NCBI GenBank assembly: GCA_000969725.1
Contig: JXSR01S022461.1
From: Ophiothrix spiculata
Lineage: Eukaryota > Echinodermata > Ophiuroidea > Amphilepidida > Ophiotrichidae
Length of the DNA stretch: 41,712 bases
Direction: 5' to 3' (one strand)
The position numbers and the translations under genes are program-made. Position 1 is the stretch's first letter. Each line of letters starts with the position of its first letter. The notes below the pieces were generated by a model that worked only from the letters and a program-made list of their open reading frames with translations, did not search any database and was not told the DNA's origin. This document shows, one piece after another, positions 1-13,000 of this stretch.

Positions 1-1114
1 TTGGATTTACGTCATTTTTTGTTGTTGCTAATAATCAATGAAAATTGTAATTCTAAAATGTTCTTTAAGTTTAAGCTACATAGAATGCAAATGTTTAGGA
101 AAAAATGGCTAGTTTTATTTTAGGGGTGGTAATGCCTATGGTCAATCTGTTTTAGGGTTAATCGGCGACAATCCGTTAGGAGGTAACCACTCCCTCCCTT
201 AGATGAACGAGGGTTAAATCTTCAAATGTAACAGTGACCCAAATCAACAGTAGCAGATTCTTAAATAAAACGCAAAGAGCATGCCATTTGATTTAATGGA
301 AGTATATATGAAGGTGCAAATTTGTTTGGTAGTTGAACAAACTGAAAATTTACGCTGCAAAGGTCTTATGCATCATTGATGCTCTCGTTGTTTTTGCAAT
401 CATCAATGTTTTGGATGAAATGAAAATAACGAAATTGATTAAAAGTGATGTTCGCTCTTTCAGTAGTCGACTTTTAGCCATAGGATGTTTTGAATTAAAG
501 CAATATATAGCAGGTAAATGACTTGATAAATAAGGTGTTAATCTACATGCACTAGCAAGATTTATTGAGTACTATAAATAATATTATAAATGCTTTTGGA
601 AAACAGGGAAATGGGGTTGAAAAATAAAAAAAAAATTAAGAGAGAGTAGTTTCCAGCAGTGCTCAGCTTAAGGCCAAGTAAAACAGTTGAGTGGAGTAGA
701 TAGTTTTTGGTGGGTGATATTTTATCTTGATTTTTTTCCTCATGCCTGAAGCTTCTGATTACATTACCCTCTTTTTAAGGCATCAACTAAACCAGCATTG
801 TATTTTGATGAGGTTTTTAAGTACCTTTTCTGTTTTGCTCAGTTCTTCAGTTGAGGTGATAAAATATCTCCAAATTTGTTTTAGATTTTTTAAACTTGAA
901 TAAATCTAGTTGTTTTTCATCTCTTAGTCTTTCCTACTAGACTGCAGATGTTTTTCAAGTCATCGGTTGATGACGTTTTGTATAATTCAACAGCTTTAAT
1001 CTACCCTGTAATCATGTTTAAATTGACATCAAGATTCCTCATAGTTCCTCACACAGGAAAGGATTATTAATCTCATACCCGACGGGGATGGTCTCATGGT
1101 AATAGTGCTATTTC
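1..1114. other. no feature seen
   Basis: AT-rich sequence, presumably NDRG intron. I looked for the expected upstream NDRG exon (LTYHDIG-like, donor after an A) and did not find it. Confidence 0.6.
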
Positions 1115-1424
1115 ATAAGGCAAAAAAAAAAATTGTTGTGTTGCCCTCCGCCGGCCAGGTCGAAATTGTGGAAAATCCCGACCCGTTTTTTTTTCCGCAT
1201 CAAAACTCTTGAGTTTTAATATTTCTTGAGTTGCACAAATATTTTGCCTGATTTCCAGTCCCGAAAATGTTCCAAAATTCACCTTTCAGTAGCAAACAAC
1301 CATGTATCCCACACTATTTACACATGGCATCTGTAATTGTTATTAAAAAAAAAAACTGGCCTGGCCGTCCCCACCACTTTGGGCCTGTGAGGGCAACACA
1401 ACTATTTTTATTTTTTGGCCTAAT
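1115..1424. mobile_element. MITE with ~30-base terminal inverted repeats (family with 20930-21012)
   Basis: The left end ataaggcaaaaa...gttgtgttgccctc pairs with the right end gagggcaacacaac...ttttttggcctaat. No coding content. A truncated relative lies at 20930-21012. Confidence 0.75.
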
Positions 1425-2403
1425 GCTAAGATAATGAACATTGATGTACAGTCTCTCCATCATCATGTCATGCTCAACTTATGCATTGGATAATATATGA
1501 TTAGAATTTCTTATTCAAACTAGTGTTCTGATCTTAAAATACTTTAATACAATTTTTGATTCACAAACATCTCTTAGTTTTATCATGAGATCTGAAACAG
1601 TTTTGAAAAATAAGAAATTTTCTGTAAATTTAGCCTTCTTTTGGATATCTATTATTTTGAGATTTACTCCAAAAATGCATACTATGCCATTACCTGTTGC
1701 TGCCATGCATTTTATTAGACAAAAGGGGGAAATTCAGTGGCCAGATTGAAGAAACTGACATGAAAAGGGGTCATGATTTAATATGAGAGATATCTGTGTT
1801 AATGGGTAGATTTGAAAGACTTTGCTCACTGATGTGCTCCTGCACCCCTCAACCAGTTCCTTAGCCATTTCTTCCTTCCTTGTATGGTTTTCCCACCTTT
1901 TATTCTGAGCGCACCACCAGGAGGTGTAAGAGCTGAGATGATTTGACTCAGTAAAGATAGTTTTTGAACAATTTAGTTCCAATGAGAAAGTTAAAAAATC
2001 ACAAAATGATCAATTTTTAAATGTACACAGTCACTACATTCACAGACACTAATTTGCGATGTGGTTGATTAGGAAGTACTGACTTTATCCCAGGCATTGC
2101 ATTGGAAGCTGAAAGTCTTTAACGTCATAATAGTACCACAAAAATGGCTTTGATGGTACAAAAAACAAATTCTAGTCTACTTCAAACATGGTTAACAAAG
2201 TATGTGTGATGATCGATAACAATCATGTTTACAAACAGGTGCAGAAAAAAATCCAATTTCTCCAAATCGATGCAAAATAATCACAAAATGCTCAAACAAT
2301 GAGAATACAATTAAGTTAAAAAAACAATTCAGTGCATTATAATTCCTTGAGTTTACTGCAAACCGTGCGGTGAATTTTCCAGTGCGCGGCTTGACACTCC
2401 CTG

Positions 2404-2776
2404 CTACAATACTTGGCAACTGATCACTGGGTACATTTCTTGAACACTCCTGACTGGAACCTCTGGTTCTGCCTCACGCTCTAACCTCTCATAAAATATC
2501 TCAAATTGCTTGTCCAATTTCGGATCGGCCGACGAATCATCATCCGAATCATTATAAACATTGTCACAATACTAGGGTAAATTTTCCATCCAAATAAAAC
2601 TATTTACAGAAGTTGTAATGTTCCGAGACTCTGAATTGGTTGGTGGTACAGTTTCCACAACACAAGGCGGATCTGTCTTTAGTCTCTGGCTGACTAGGGC
2701 TAGGCCTAGGCTGAGCTGGAACAGCTGACGGTGAAGATGGAAGTGATGAACTGGCAGAATGTTTCTGTTTTAGTTT
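2404..2776 (-). pseudogene. broken reading frame, 3' part (unknown protein)
   Basis: Read on the minus strand it continues from the YELW codons of the fragment at 3601-3723. It starts KLKQKHSASSS, passes through a Ser/Pro-rich stretch (SLPSSPSAVPAQPRPSPSQP), shifts frame near 2670 into DPPCVVETVPPTNSES, has one in-frame TAG at about 2573-2575, and goes on through NDSDDDSSADPKLDKQFEIF to a TAG at 2404-2406. Codon use and the acidic and Ser/Pro-rich content look like former coding sequence. I do not recognise the protein. A retrotransposed host gene or an old transposon ORF are both possible. Confidence 0.55.
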
Positions 2777-2789
2777 CCAAAGTTCATAT

Positions 2790-3600
2790 TTGGGCTTTTA
2801 CATGGTATTTGTACATATTAGTGTGAGATTTTCAAAAAAAGTAAAATGTGTTTAATTTGTTTAAATCTACTAAAATCATAAAACTAGGTTGATATTATGT
2901 ATCTCTGTGTTGAAGCAAGATAATCAAATGTAATTTCAGTACTATATAGTAAATTTAATTTTTTTTCCCATTGGCTTCCTATGGGTGAAATAACGGTCAA
3001 ACAGAAAATTGACATACATGGTCGACCATTACCATTTCATGTTTGCAGGATGAAGTACATGATCCCTATGCCACAAGTTAATGTTTCTGCAACTTAACCA
3101 TTACACAATGATTTCAGAAAAGCCAAATCAAATTGGATATCATAAACCTAGGCTATATCTACATGCATTCAAAGATATGAAAAAACATTGACATACAATG
3201 TTACGACCGTTATCACTTTCTACTCAAATCTTTAATGAAAATTAAAAACATGAAATTAAAACTTTTTTTGGTGTTTTTTGAGAGTTTGACCCGTTGTTTA
3301 TAATATTTAATGTCAATTGTTAGAGTTTGATAGGTAGTAGGCATTCCAAAATTCATTCAAAATGTACTTGTTTTTAAATCTCACGTTGAGAAATGCCAAA
3401 TATGTAATATTTGACGACTAAATCAGCCATAACATAAAAACGACTTGCACTATGAAGATGAATCTTTCAGAACTATCTCTCCTTTGCCATATTTCTCACT
3501 CAGAGAAATTTGGAATGCATGAGTAAAACACAGACTCCATTAGAATAATTTCATTTTTTTAACCAAAATAAGTACAAATACCGTGTAAAGGCCCATTTAT
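2790..3600. mobile_element. 811-base inverted-repeat element with 13-base target duplication
   Basis: The ends are inverted copies: tgggcttttacatggtattt at 2791 and aaataccgtgtaaaggccca ending near 3595. The 13 bases ccaaagttcatat flank it on both sides (2777-2789 and 3601-3613). A further inner inverted pair surrounds aacggtc and gaccgtt. No transposase is seen, so it is non-autonomous. The 13-base duplication is longer than for most DNA transposon families, so the superfamily is left open. Confidence 0.8.
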
Positions 3601-3723
3601 CCAAAGTTCATATCTAGCCCTATCTCGTTTCCCAACTGATGGTGACTTTCCTTTTCTTTTCTTTCCAGCTACATTAGGCACTAAGTTCAATGTGAAAGGC
3701 TTGGCAGTTTCCACATTTTGCAT
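3601..3723 (-). pseudogene. broken reading frame, 5' part with basic stretch (unknown protein)
   Basis: A minus-strand frame of 41 codons starts at ATG 3723-3721, runs MQNVETAKPFTLNLVPNVAG, then has a basic, NLS-like KKRKGK, and ends at ARYELW. An in-frame TAG lies 15 codons upstream of the ATG. It stops where the 811-base element is inserted and resumes in the same frame at 2776, so the two pieces were once one frame. Function unknown. Confidence 0.55.
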
Positions 3724-3914
3724 GAAAAAGAACAAATTTTTATTTTTGGTGCATGTTTGGTCAATCTATTTTGTTCTTAGAATTATATTATGCTAAACAA
3801 TGCAGAACATAACCCAGGTACATATAGCTTAGAAGAAGAAAGGAATAATGGTTATGTTATTTCACGTAATATTAACATTCTGACTGAAATTGTGTTTTCC
3901 TCCATGTATTTCAG

Positions 3915-4035
3915 ACGTGACCTGCTTTCAGGGGTTCTTCAATTTTGGTGAAATGCAGCCTATCTTAAAGAACTTTTGTGTGTACCATGTGAATGCACCA
4001 GGACAAGAACAAGGAGCAGCACAACTACAAGATGA
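3915..4035 (+). CDS. NDRG: NDRG exon 1 of those visible (TCFQGFFNFGEMQ...NAPGQEQGAAQLQD)
   Basis: The acceptor is tgtatttcag and the donor gtgagt. The exon starts in phase with AC, which would complete an Asn codon from the missing upstream exon (the DIGLN region in relatives), then reads VTCFQGFFNFGEMQ and YHVNAPGQEQGAA. Relatives have a closely similar strand and loop after the HDIG motif. It ends with GA, completed by the C of the next exon to give Asp. A weaker donor (gtaatc) lies four bases further on. I did not find the LTYHDIG exon between 1 and 3914. Confidence 0.93.
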
Positions 4036-7000
4036 GTGAGTAATCAATCAGTTGAGAGCCACTACAACAAAATAAGCACAAAGTTGCACATTTCAGGTTT
4101 TGAGTTTGTTACATATCTTTTTTCTTCTAAATTCTTAGCTTTTAAATGATATTGTTTGTCATGCATTCTGTTTTTGTTTTCCTTTTGGCAGATGCAAATC
4201 CTAGACAGTTAAAAAAAACCAAAAACAAACAAACAGAAAGTGACCCTAAAGTTGAAGGATTAATGAGAGTTATATTTAAGCTTCTCTAACTGCATGTAAT
4301 AGTTACAAGAATATCTCTGGGGGCACTTATATTCAGAAGTGGATATCATGTTCATATGTAATAAATAAATAAATAAATAAAATTGCAGAATTAGGTTCAC
4401 ATGAACATAGCATGTCAAAACTGGCAAAAATGTTTTTACAGATATTATTATACAAATACTACATGATCAGAGGTGAAGTAGTGAAATTTATCTATCCTGA
4501 GGTACTGGCTATTTGACTATTATCCTGAGGCCGCAGGCCTATGGATATATCCTGAGGCCGCAGTCTCATAGCCAGTACCGAGGCATAGATTGATTGCACT
4601 ACTTCACCGATAAAACCATGTTGTAGTACTTGATTTATTACATCTCACTGTGACTTTGGGGATGAGGTTGTAGGGAAAGAAGTAAAAACTACCAACCGTG
4701 AAGTAACTTTTGATCGCCAGTTATTGAACATGATAACTTCAAGATTATTAATTAGGTGTAGTCAAACACAACACAATACAATATGAGATACTGGGATTTT
4801 GTTTATACCCTATAAACTATATGATTTTGAAATCCTACTATTGATTCTTGAATAGGTATGATATTTTGTTAAATTTGAGAAATCTGAGTTTAGGGAAAGA
4901 AAATCATTGTCAAATTGTTAAGATTCCTTGTTTTAGAGTGGCTTTGAGGTAGACCCATTTCCTAGATAGGGTCAATTTTTAGGGCTATTTAATAAGCATA
5001 AAATATCCACTCTCAATTCAAGTACCCATTGGAGAATATGTGGCTGAGATTTTTATCAGGAATAAAAAAAAAATGACCTCTCCATCCCCCTTTTCCACTT
5101 CAGACAATGTCTATTCAAAATCTTCAGTCACAACTTCCGCTTATTTCATGAGAATATTATTAGGTCTCAATTTTTCATTTTATTGAATTTCACTTAATCT
5201 TGAAGTTGAGATGATAAATTATGTCATCACAGGCAATACTCTCTGACATCCTTGGTTTGTGCCTGCATTTATTTGTGTCCCCTGAATGTGTGTTTATAGT
5301 AAACTATAAGTGACATCTAATTCAGAAACCAAGTGTAAACATGTTGAGGGGCTACAGAAGGTATTGAGAGGATGGCATAAAGGTAATGGTTTGTAGTGTT
5401 GTGCAGTCATTTCACTTGGACATTTCGTAAATTTGTACGAAAACTTTACTGAATCAATAAAATTCTATCACAAATTGTATATATTATTACTGAACTGGAT
5501 ACAATTTGAAGTAAGAATATGCATTTGAGTGAGCTCTATTGAACCACCCTGCTCCCCTCAAATGCTTTATGGGGGCTCAATTAATAGAGCGCCTTGCATA
5601 TGCTGGTATTTACATCTAAATTTCCAGAAAGCTCCCCAAATTGCTCCTCTTAAGAACTTAAGGAGAGCTTTTAATACCTACATATATTCATTTATATAGC
5701 GCCTTTCCAATGATCAAAGCGCAGAAAAAATAAATCAAGTAAACATCATATAAAAAGAGCAAAAACAAATTACAAATTATACATATGAGTCTTCCAACAT
5801 TTTCTTAAGCATGTTAATATCATTTATCTCCCTAAGATCACAAGGTAAGCTGTTCCAAAGTTTGGTACCAGCAGATGTAAAAGCTGCATCACCACCAAAG
5901 AGCCCCTGCAAACTTCAAATGAAAGTCCCTGAGATACCGGGGATAGAAAAATGGCTAGTTCATCACATACAGGCATGAGACACATGTTCTGCAGACAAAA
6001 ACATATTTTCACCTCACTAGTTTTCCTTATATCTCCCATCATAGCATAATTTAGTTCTTTACATCCTCCTCCTTTTGAAAGCAAAAAACAAACAAAAACA
6101 AACAAACAAAAAACCACCCAACAACACATTGAATTTGGACTTTTACATTTATGAGAAATTCAAAGATTTACTTTTGCGCCTTATTTTTTCAACATTTCAG
6201 ATGCCTGTATCTTAAACCTGTCATCAGTTGCCTTGTCCATTTTTTGTTATACAAACTCCACTCCACCCCTGTGAGCTAAAAAAACATATAACATTTTGTC
6301 TTGTATTGAGAAAATTGTCAGAAATTTAAAGTATTCACAGCTCTGCAACCATAATCTAGCAACATCCCATCAATTGTCTTGCTCATGTTTTTTATGCATA
6401 AAACCTCTTGAAAAATTAATTGCAGAAGGAAATTTAAACCTCTCAAATAGGAGTAGCAACATCTTAAGCAAACACTGAAATACGAGGGGGTATCAAAAAG
6501 TCTTAAAGATCACCAAGAAGACATACAGCTAAGAACTTAATTTCATAATGTGACCCTTCAGTCATCTTTCCATAGCCACTGTGCAAAGTAACACATTTCG
6601 CTCATTTAAAACTGACTCTCCACAGACTGACTTTGTAGAGGTCCTCTTAAAGCCAAAAAATTAACATTTTATTTGGCTAAATATCAACATTTTCAGGTCA
6701 GTCATGCTTCATTACGTCATTGTGACGTCATTTATTGATCGATTTCTATAATTTTGATATCAATGGAAAGAGGAGATCCTAACCTATACTATGGTATCAA
6801 ACTTTTTAATTTTCAGTGCATCATCATAAAATTAATGGCCTGTAACCCTTTAAATGCAGGGATTTAATCACGCAACGTTTCTTTGATTTCTCCATACAGT
6901 TTAAATTGTTAGCGGAGGGAGGTTGTTGATATGTATCGATACCTGTTTAGAGAGAATAAGTGTTATTTATGTCATTTTTGCACCATAATGTACACAAGGA

Positions 7001-10000
7001 CGAGTCGAGTGATCATCCTGACAAAAGTTCATCGACAAAGCTTTAAAATTTCCTTCTAGGTGATCTTTGAAACTTTTTGATACCCCCTCGTATGCCTTCA
7101 ATTTGAGCATGCAATCTACTAGATAGTATTACTCTCCCAGTGGTAATTTGTGTATGTGCTTTAATCTGAATACATCTCATTAATGTATTATGTTTCCAGC
7201 AAAATGTTTCTTATGGGAATATTTGTGTTAAATTTGATCTATTAAAGCAAATATGAACGAGCTATACATATTCGCTCTCTTAAAACAAAACTAAAACAAA
7301 AAAACACCTTATTATTGTACAAAGTTTGACAATGTTGTAACTTCAAAAACGAAACTGAAAGCAATTGAAACGAAAAGAAAAAAAAATTATAGTTCTGAAA
7401 ATGTTTGTATTAGTTTCAATGTCAATTATTTCAAATTCAAAATAGAAAATGCCCGTCTGCCTGTAAAACCAGAGACATCTATAACAATTTTTTTTTTTCA
7501 TTCTTGAATATACTGTAAAGGAACTAATTTTCGCTAGGAATTTAATTTCGCCAGACTGCAAATTCGCTAAATAAAATCCCTCACTATTTTTTAACCATTG
7601 AAACAAATGTAAAATTTTCTAAATTAGTGAAATTAAATATTAAATACCAGCCAAATTGCTGATAAATTGATATTTGCCAAAATATGTCCTCGCCAAATTA
7701 AATCCGTTTTCATTATGTACAAATAATAAGCATTTCATTTGAATGCAATAGGTATACCTACGAGTATTGCTAAATACAGGGTGTCCCAGAAAAAACCATA
7801 CAATCTTTGCGTGTAATTTTCTTGGATTTAACGGATAGCTAGAAAGTATGTAAAGATTGTGGCCCGTATTCCAGAAAGAAACAATGGTTTAACCCCGGGG
7901 GGGCACTTAAATTTTTTTTGGTAGGTATGTGAGATCCGCGATATCTAACATAGGGTCTTGCGGAACGGATTTTTGGTCAAAAGTAGAGTCTATGGAACTG
8001 ATTTTTTACCGAATTGAGGTCTCAAGAACTGCCTTTTTCCAATAAAAATATGACTGTTTGAGCTAAAAATCGCTCAAATTTAGCTTGAAAACATAGTAAA
8101 ACATTTTTGGGTCATTTTCTTTGAAAATGTGGTCTTCAGAACTGAAGTCATCTTGAAAAGAGCATCTTGGGGAGCGGAAGAGGAGGCTTGAAAAGGGGGT
8201 CTTGAGGGCGGCACATACCCGTACCTTCCGTCAATGTAAGTAGCCCCCCCGGGGGTTTAACTGAGCATCAACTGTCCATGAATGATACGCATCATTGCAG
8301 CTTTCAAGCAGAACAGTTCAATGAGTCGTGCTGTTGATGAGAAATAAAACCTTGGTTTAACTAAACACCTTTCTGGAATACGGGCCTTTATGTTTTAGCT
8401 TGCTCGAGAAACACAAGCCTAAAACCTCGTTTTTGGCTTGAGGCAAACTGTGTAGTACAGCCTATCACATAAAGGCCATTTGTGCATAAATTGAAAAATA
8501 CAAACGGTACTTGAACAAACAGAAATGTTTTATTACATATTAATGAAAGGAACCTTTTAGAATTAAATTCATGAAAATTGCACTGTTCTGATCAGAGTAA
8601 TCAAACAGAATGTTTCGTTTGTTTACATAGCAACCGTTTGTAAACATATCTTCAAACATCATTTTTGTGTGACTAACAACTTCGGGAAGTATTTATAATA
8701 AGTAAATTTATTATAAATATCCTTTGTCATGTTTGTGGAGGGTTGCAGTTCGTATTTGATAGCTATGATCATTTTGGGGGATATTGGGTATGTGCACTTA
8801 TGTGCAGGTTTTATTGCAGAGCTTGCTTCTGGCTGTGGTGCCAATACCACAGCCAGATATTTCGGGTAAGTTTTAGCCCATGATTTGAACTTTCAGATAC
8901 CGTTTATTTCATTTCAATCGGTACTGTACAACAAAAGTTATGCTTTGTCAAATATTTGGGTGTAAAATTTTCTGGTCCAATTTCACGATTTTGTAAGTTC
9001 CCCTTGAATGAAGTTTTAATGAGTGTTTTCATTGATCTGCTCACTCAACCGTAACAATATTTGCTAATTTATTATGTGCATGCTGTCTTTAATCTGTGCT
9101 GAAAAAATGAACAATTTGATGTAAAATAGGGCAGATATGATTAATTTTCCGAGGTGACCCATTTTTACTCCATTCAGAAACACCCCTACTTTATGGTCAC
9201 TAATCATGAAATTGGACCAAACAAAAATCCACCCAAATGTTTGATAAAACCTAACTTTTCTTGTACACTACCAATTGAAATGAAACAAACGGTATCTTAA
9301 AGTTCAATTCATGGGCTATAAAATGCTATGTTTAAATACTTTCTGACTGTCCGTTAAACCTAAGAAAATTGCATGCAAAGATTGTAAGGTTTTTTCTGGG
9401 ACACCCTGTATTACTAAATATTTTCTAGGTTCTCAAGAGGCTGACTTGCACTGTGACAGATATTGATTGGACATTTAATCTGAGTGTCAGATGCATTAGC
9501 TCAAGTAAGATACTCATGGAATTATAAAGCCAAGTTGATTTGAAGGGAAATGTGCAATGACTTCAAAATGAATCTTCTCTTAATTGTGATAGTTGATGGC
9601 ATAACCAGACATCCAGAATTTATCATTTTTGAATTTAAGTTTTTCAAGCCATAATACAAGTCCAAATTACGCTATAGATGGGATATAGCATTTAAGAAGA
9701 TTGCTTATAGGTTAGCCAAAGTCATGTCCTTATTTTTTTACAGATTATTGATCTAGGCCTAACCAATAGGCCAATCTTAACCTATAAAAATATGTAAATG
9801 AAAATAAATAAATAAATAAATAAAAAACTTTCCCATCTGACCTACTATACATGGAAAGCCTGCCTGCTTGTAAATCGGGATTCATAAAGGTTTAATTTCA
9901 CTCTTTTATAGTGTATGTTTTGTTGAATTTCAGAAATCCATGTCATTAGCTTAGAGATAGCATTTGAGACACTTAATCCTAGTGTATTGTCTAGTTTTAG

Positions 10001-13000
10001 AGACCATACTCAAGCATGATATATATCCACCTTTTTGAAATCCAACGTCCCATTTCCCCCTGATTATTTTCACAGCTAGAAGTAGATAGATGTTCAAATA
10101 GTTTTACAATCAAACTGAATTTCAATTAAAAGACTTAATTACATTTTACGTGGTATTTGCATGACTAAAAAGTATATTTTGCTGTGAGCTTAATGATGCC
10201 CTGATCAGAATTATTTTACACAGACTTATTTTCACAGCTAGAAGTAGATATATGTCCAAATAGCTTTACAATAAAACTGAATTTCAATTAAAAGACTTAA
10301 TTACATTTTACGTGGCATTTGCACAGCTAAATATATATTTTGCTGTGAGCTTAATGATGCCCTGATCAGAATTACATGCACATTTTACACAGACTTATTT
10401 CCACAGCTAGAAGTAGATTCATCTTCAAATAGTTTTACAATCAAACTGAATTTCAATTAAAAGACTTAATTACATTTTACATGGCATTTGCACAGCTAAA
10501 AATCTATTTTGCTGTGAGCTTAATGATGCCCTGATCAGAATTACATGCATATTTTACACAGACTTATCTTTCTTTTTGAAGTCAAACATTCATTTATCTC
10601 TTTTTGCTGTTCTAATTTGATTTGCATTTAAAGGGGCATTGGACAAAATTTTGAAATTTTGTTTGGCAATGATTTTCACTTCCTATGTTAGAAAATATCA
10701 GTCGATTACCAGATAATTCAAAAGAAGTTTTGAATTTTTATTAGAACTCCTGAAAAGGCCAATTCTAAAAATTAAGCTATAGAGGGCAGTATTTATCTTT
10801 GTCGACAACGATAATTAAAAATAATAGAATATCTAAATATTTTGATATATAGGTTTGACTTTGACAATGAAACTTTGCATGCTGTCAATAATATCACAGC
10901 TAATACTTCAAATGATGCAAAAATCTCAAAATGTTTGGGGAAAAGTGGGGGGATGATGCTGAATTTGTCCAATGCCCCTTTAATATAAATGTGTCAGCTT
11001 TAGGCTATAAATGTGATTGATAAAAACACATCTTAAACTGATCTTACATTCATTTATTCACTTTACTTTTATCAAAAACATGTTTGACTGAGATTATTTT
11101 ATATTCTTATTTAAAAAAAAACACCTGTGTCGCTCATAAATCACTTCATAGAACATATGGTTGAAAATATGATTTGAATTTGTCAATTTTATTCTAAACA
11201 TTTTTCTATCTCTTGGTTATTGCGCAGTTTACAAAAATGCTAAGTAATTTAATGGAAGTGGCTATAGACACGATGATATCGTGCCAATATCCTCGCCCGA
11301 AATGGCTTTAGAGACGATCATCATGTCAATATCCCCACCCAAAATTGCTATAGACACGATCATCGTGTGTGAGAAAGGGAATGGCTATGGAGCTGAAATC
11401 TTATTATGCATGGCACAGGGTTTTAAAAAGCTTTTGAAATAGGTTCTTGTTTTTGTTTGTTCTTTTTTTTTGTTTTGTTTTTTTGCTTTGTTTGTTTGGA
11501 AAAAATTACAAATGCGCGTCATTTTTTGAGACAAACTTAGATGTACAAAATGCCAATTTACACGTTGGCAATCGCCTAAATAAGATGTACAAAACCACTT
11601 ATTATACACAGTGAAGTGTCCATCCGACTGATCATCGGGCGAACAAATGCGAACAGGCTGTCATTGGGTCAAAAGCCTCATCCGAAATGGCCATTGACCC
11701 GATCATCATCGTGTCATTAACCTTTTTTCCGAAATGGCTCGTGTCAATATCCTTGGCCTAATTTAATACCTCTCACATTCCTGAAGTTAGCATCAGGATG
11801 GGGAGCATGTAATTGTCAAGCCATCCCATGCATTCAAATTTTCATTGCAAAAAAGATATAGTTCTATTTCCAATCTTTTGGTTAAAGTCAGCAGTTTGAA
11901 AATAACTAGATGCTGTTGAGTTGTAATTTATAGACTATTTTGTTTTACCATTTTTCCTTCCCTTCAAACAAAATATGCAAAAAGGTTCATTGGTCTGAAG
12001 CCTACTAATGCCATTTACTGATGTGCTATGAAAGTGGTTAATTATTATTTCCAATTTCTTTTTTCATTTGGATTCCATATCTTGATGTCATGATCAATTC
12101 ATGTATTTTCTTGTTATTTTTTACAGCTTCCAATATCCCGACATGGAATCACTCTCAGAAATTTTCACCAATGTGATTGAACATTTTGCGTAAGTATTAA
12201 CACCTCTTGATTTTTCGGACGTCATGGAATTACTCTCGGAAATTTTCACCAATGTGATTGAACATTTTGCGTAAGCATTAACACCACTCGATTTTTCCGA
12301 CATGGAATCACTCTCAGAAATTTTCACCAATGTGATTGAACATTTTGCGTAAGTATTAACACCCTTCGATTTTTCCTTCATGAAATCACGCTCTGAAATT
12401 TTCACCAATGTGATTGCACATTTTGCGTAAGTATTAACACCCCCTTGATTTTTCTGACATGGATCAGTCTTAGAAATTTTCACCAATGTGATTGAACATT
12501 TTGCATAAGTATTAACACCCCCTCGATTTTTCGGCCATGGAATCACTTTCAGAAATTTTCACCAATTTGGTCAAACATTTTGTGTAAGTATTACCACCCC
12601 AACCCATACCCTGATTACTAGGTGTGTAGGGGGACGGGTTGGCGCAGCGTTTCTTCCCACGACTTTCACCACTGTGACCCGGGGTTCGATTCTCGGTCGG
12701 ACCTAGGTTGTACGTGAATTTGGTTGTCAATCCATGCTCGTCCTCGCAGGTTTTCTCCGAGCACTTTGGTTTCCTCCTGCATCTAAAATCGAAAATTCTT
12801 TCCATTATTCTGTCTTTCACATCATGGAGGCATCCCTTGAATTTAATGCATGGGATTAGCCTGGCTTTCCGTCGAATGTTATAAAATATTAGCAACATAA
12901 GTACATAAATTTTCTCATATTTATTTACTTATATTGAATTTCACTTTTGCACCATTTACTCACATTTACTGTAAATCCCAAACAGTTTTAATGTAAACTT

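Larger units (their letters stand above)
7777..9408. mobile_element. mariner-like element with long inverted arms, outer shell of a nest
   Basis: The ends cagggtgtcccagaaaaaac and its inverse sit between TA dinucleotides (7775-7776, 9409-9410). The arms match for about 80 bases at the ends and again inside (8871-9000 against 9195-9320, with tagcccatgatttgaact and its inverse). No transposase frame. The left arm is split by the element at 7861-8386. Confidence 0.88.

Noticed and set aside
12121-12546. 141-codon minus-strand frame with repeated GVNTYAKCSITLVKISE units, looking like a repeat protein
   Set aside because: It is the antisense of the tandem exon/donor array; unit lengths near multiples of 3 keep it open. 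No promoter or splice support.
12631-12703. Functional tRNA gene
   Set aside because: Pol III boxes are present but the arms do not pair as a cloverleaf and a SINE body follows.
12512-12898. 128-codon minus-strand frame
   Set aside because: It overlaps the SINE and the last array unit; the open frame is an antisense shadow.
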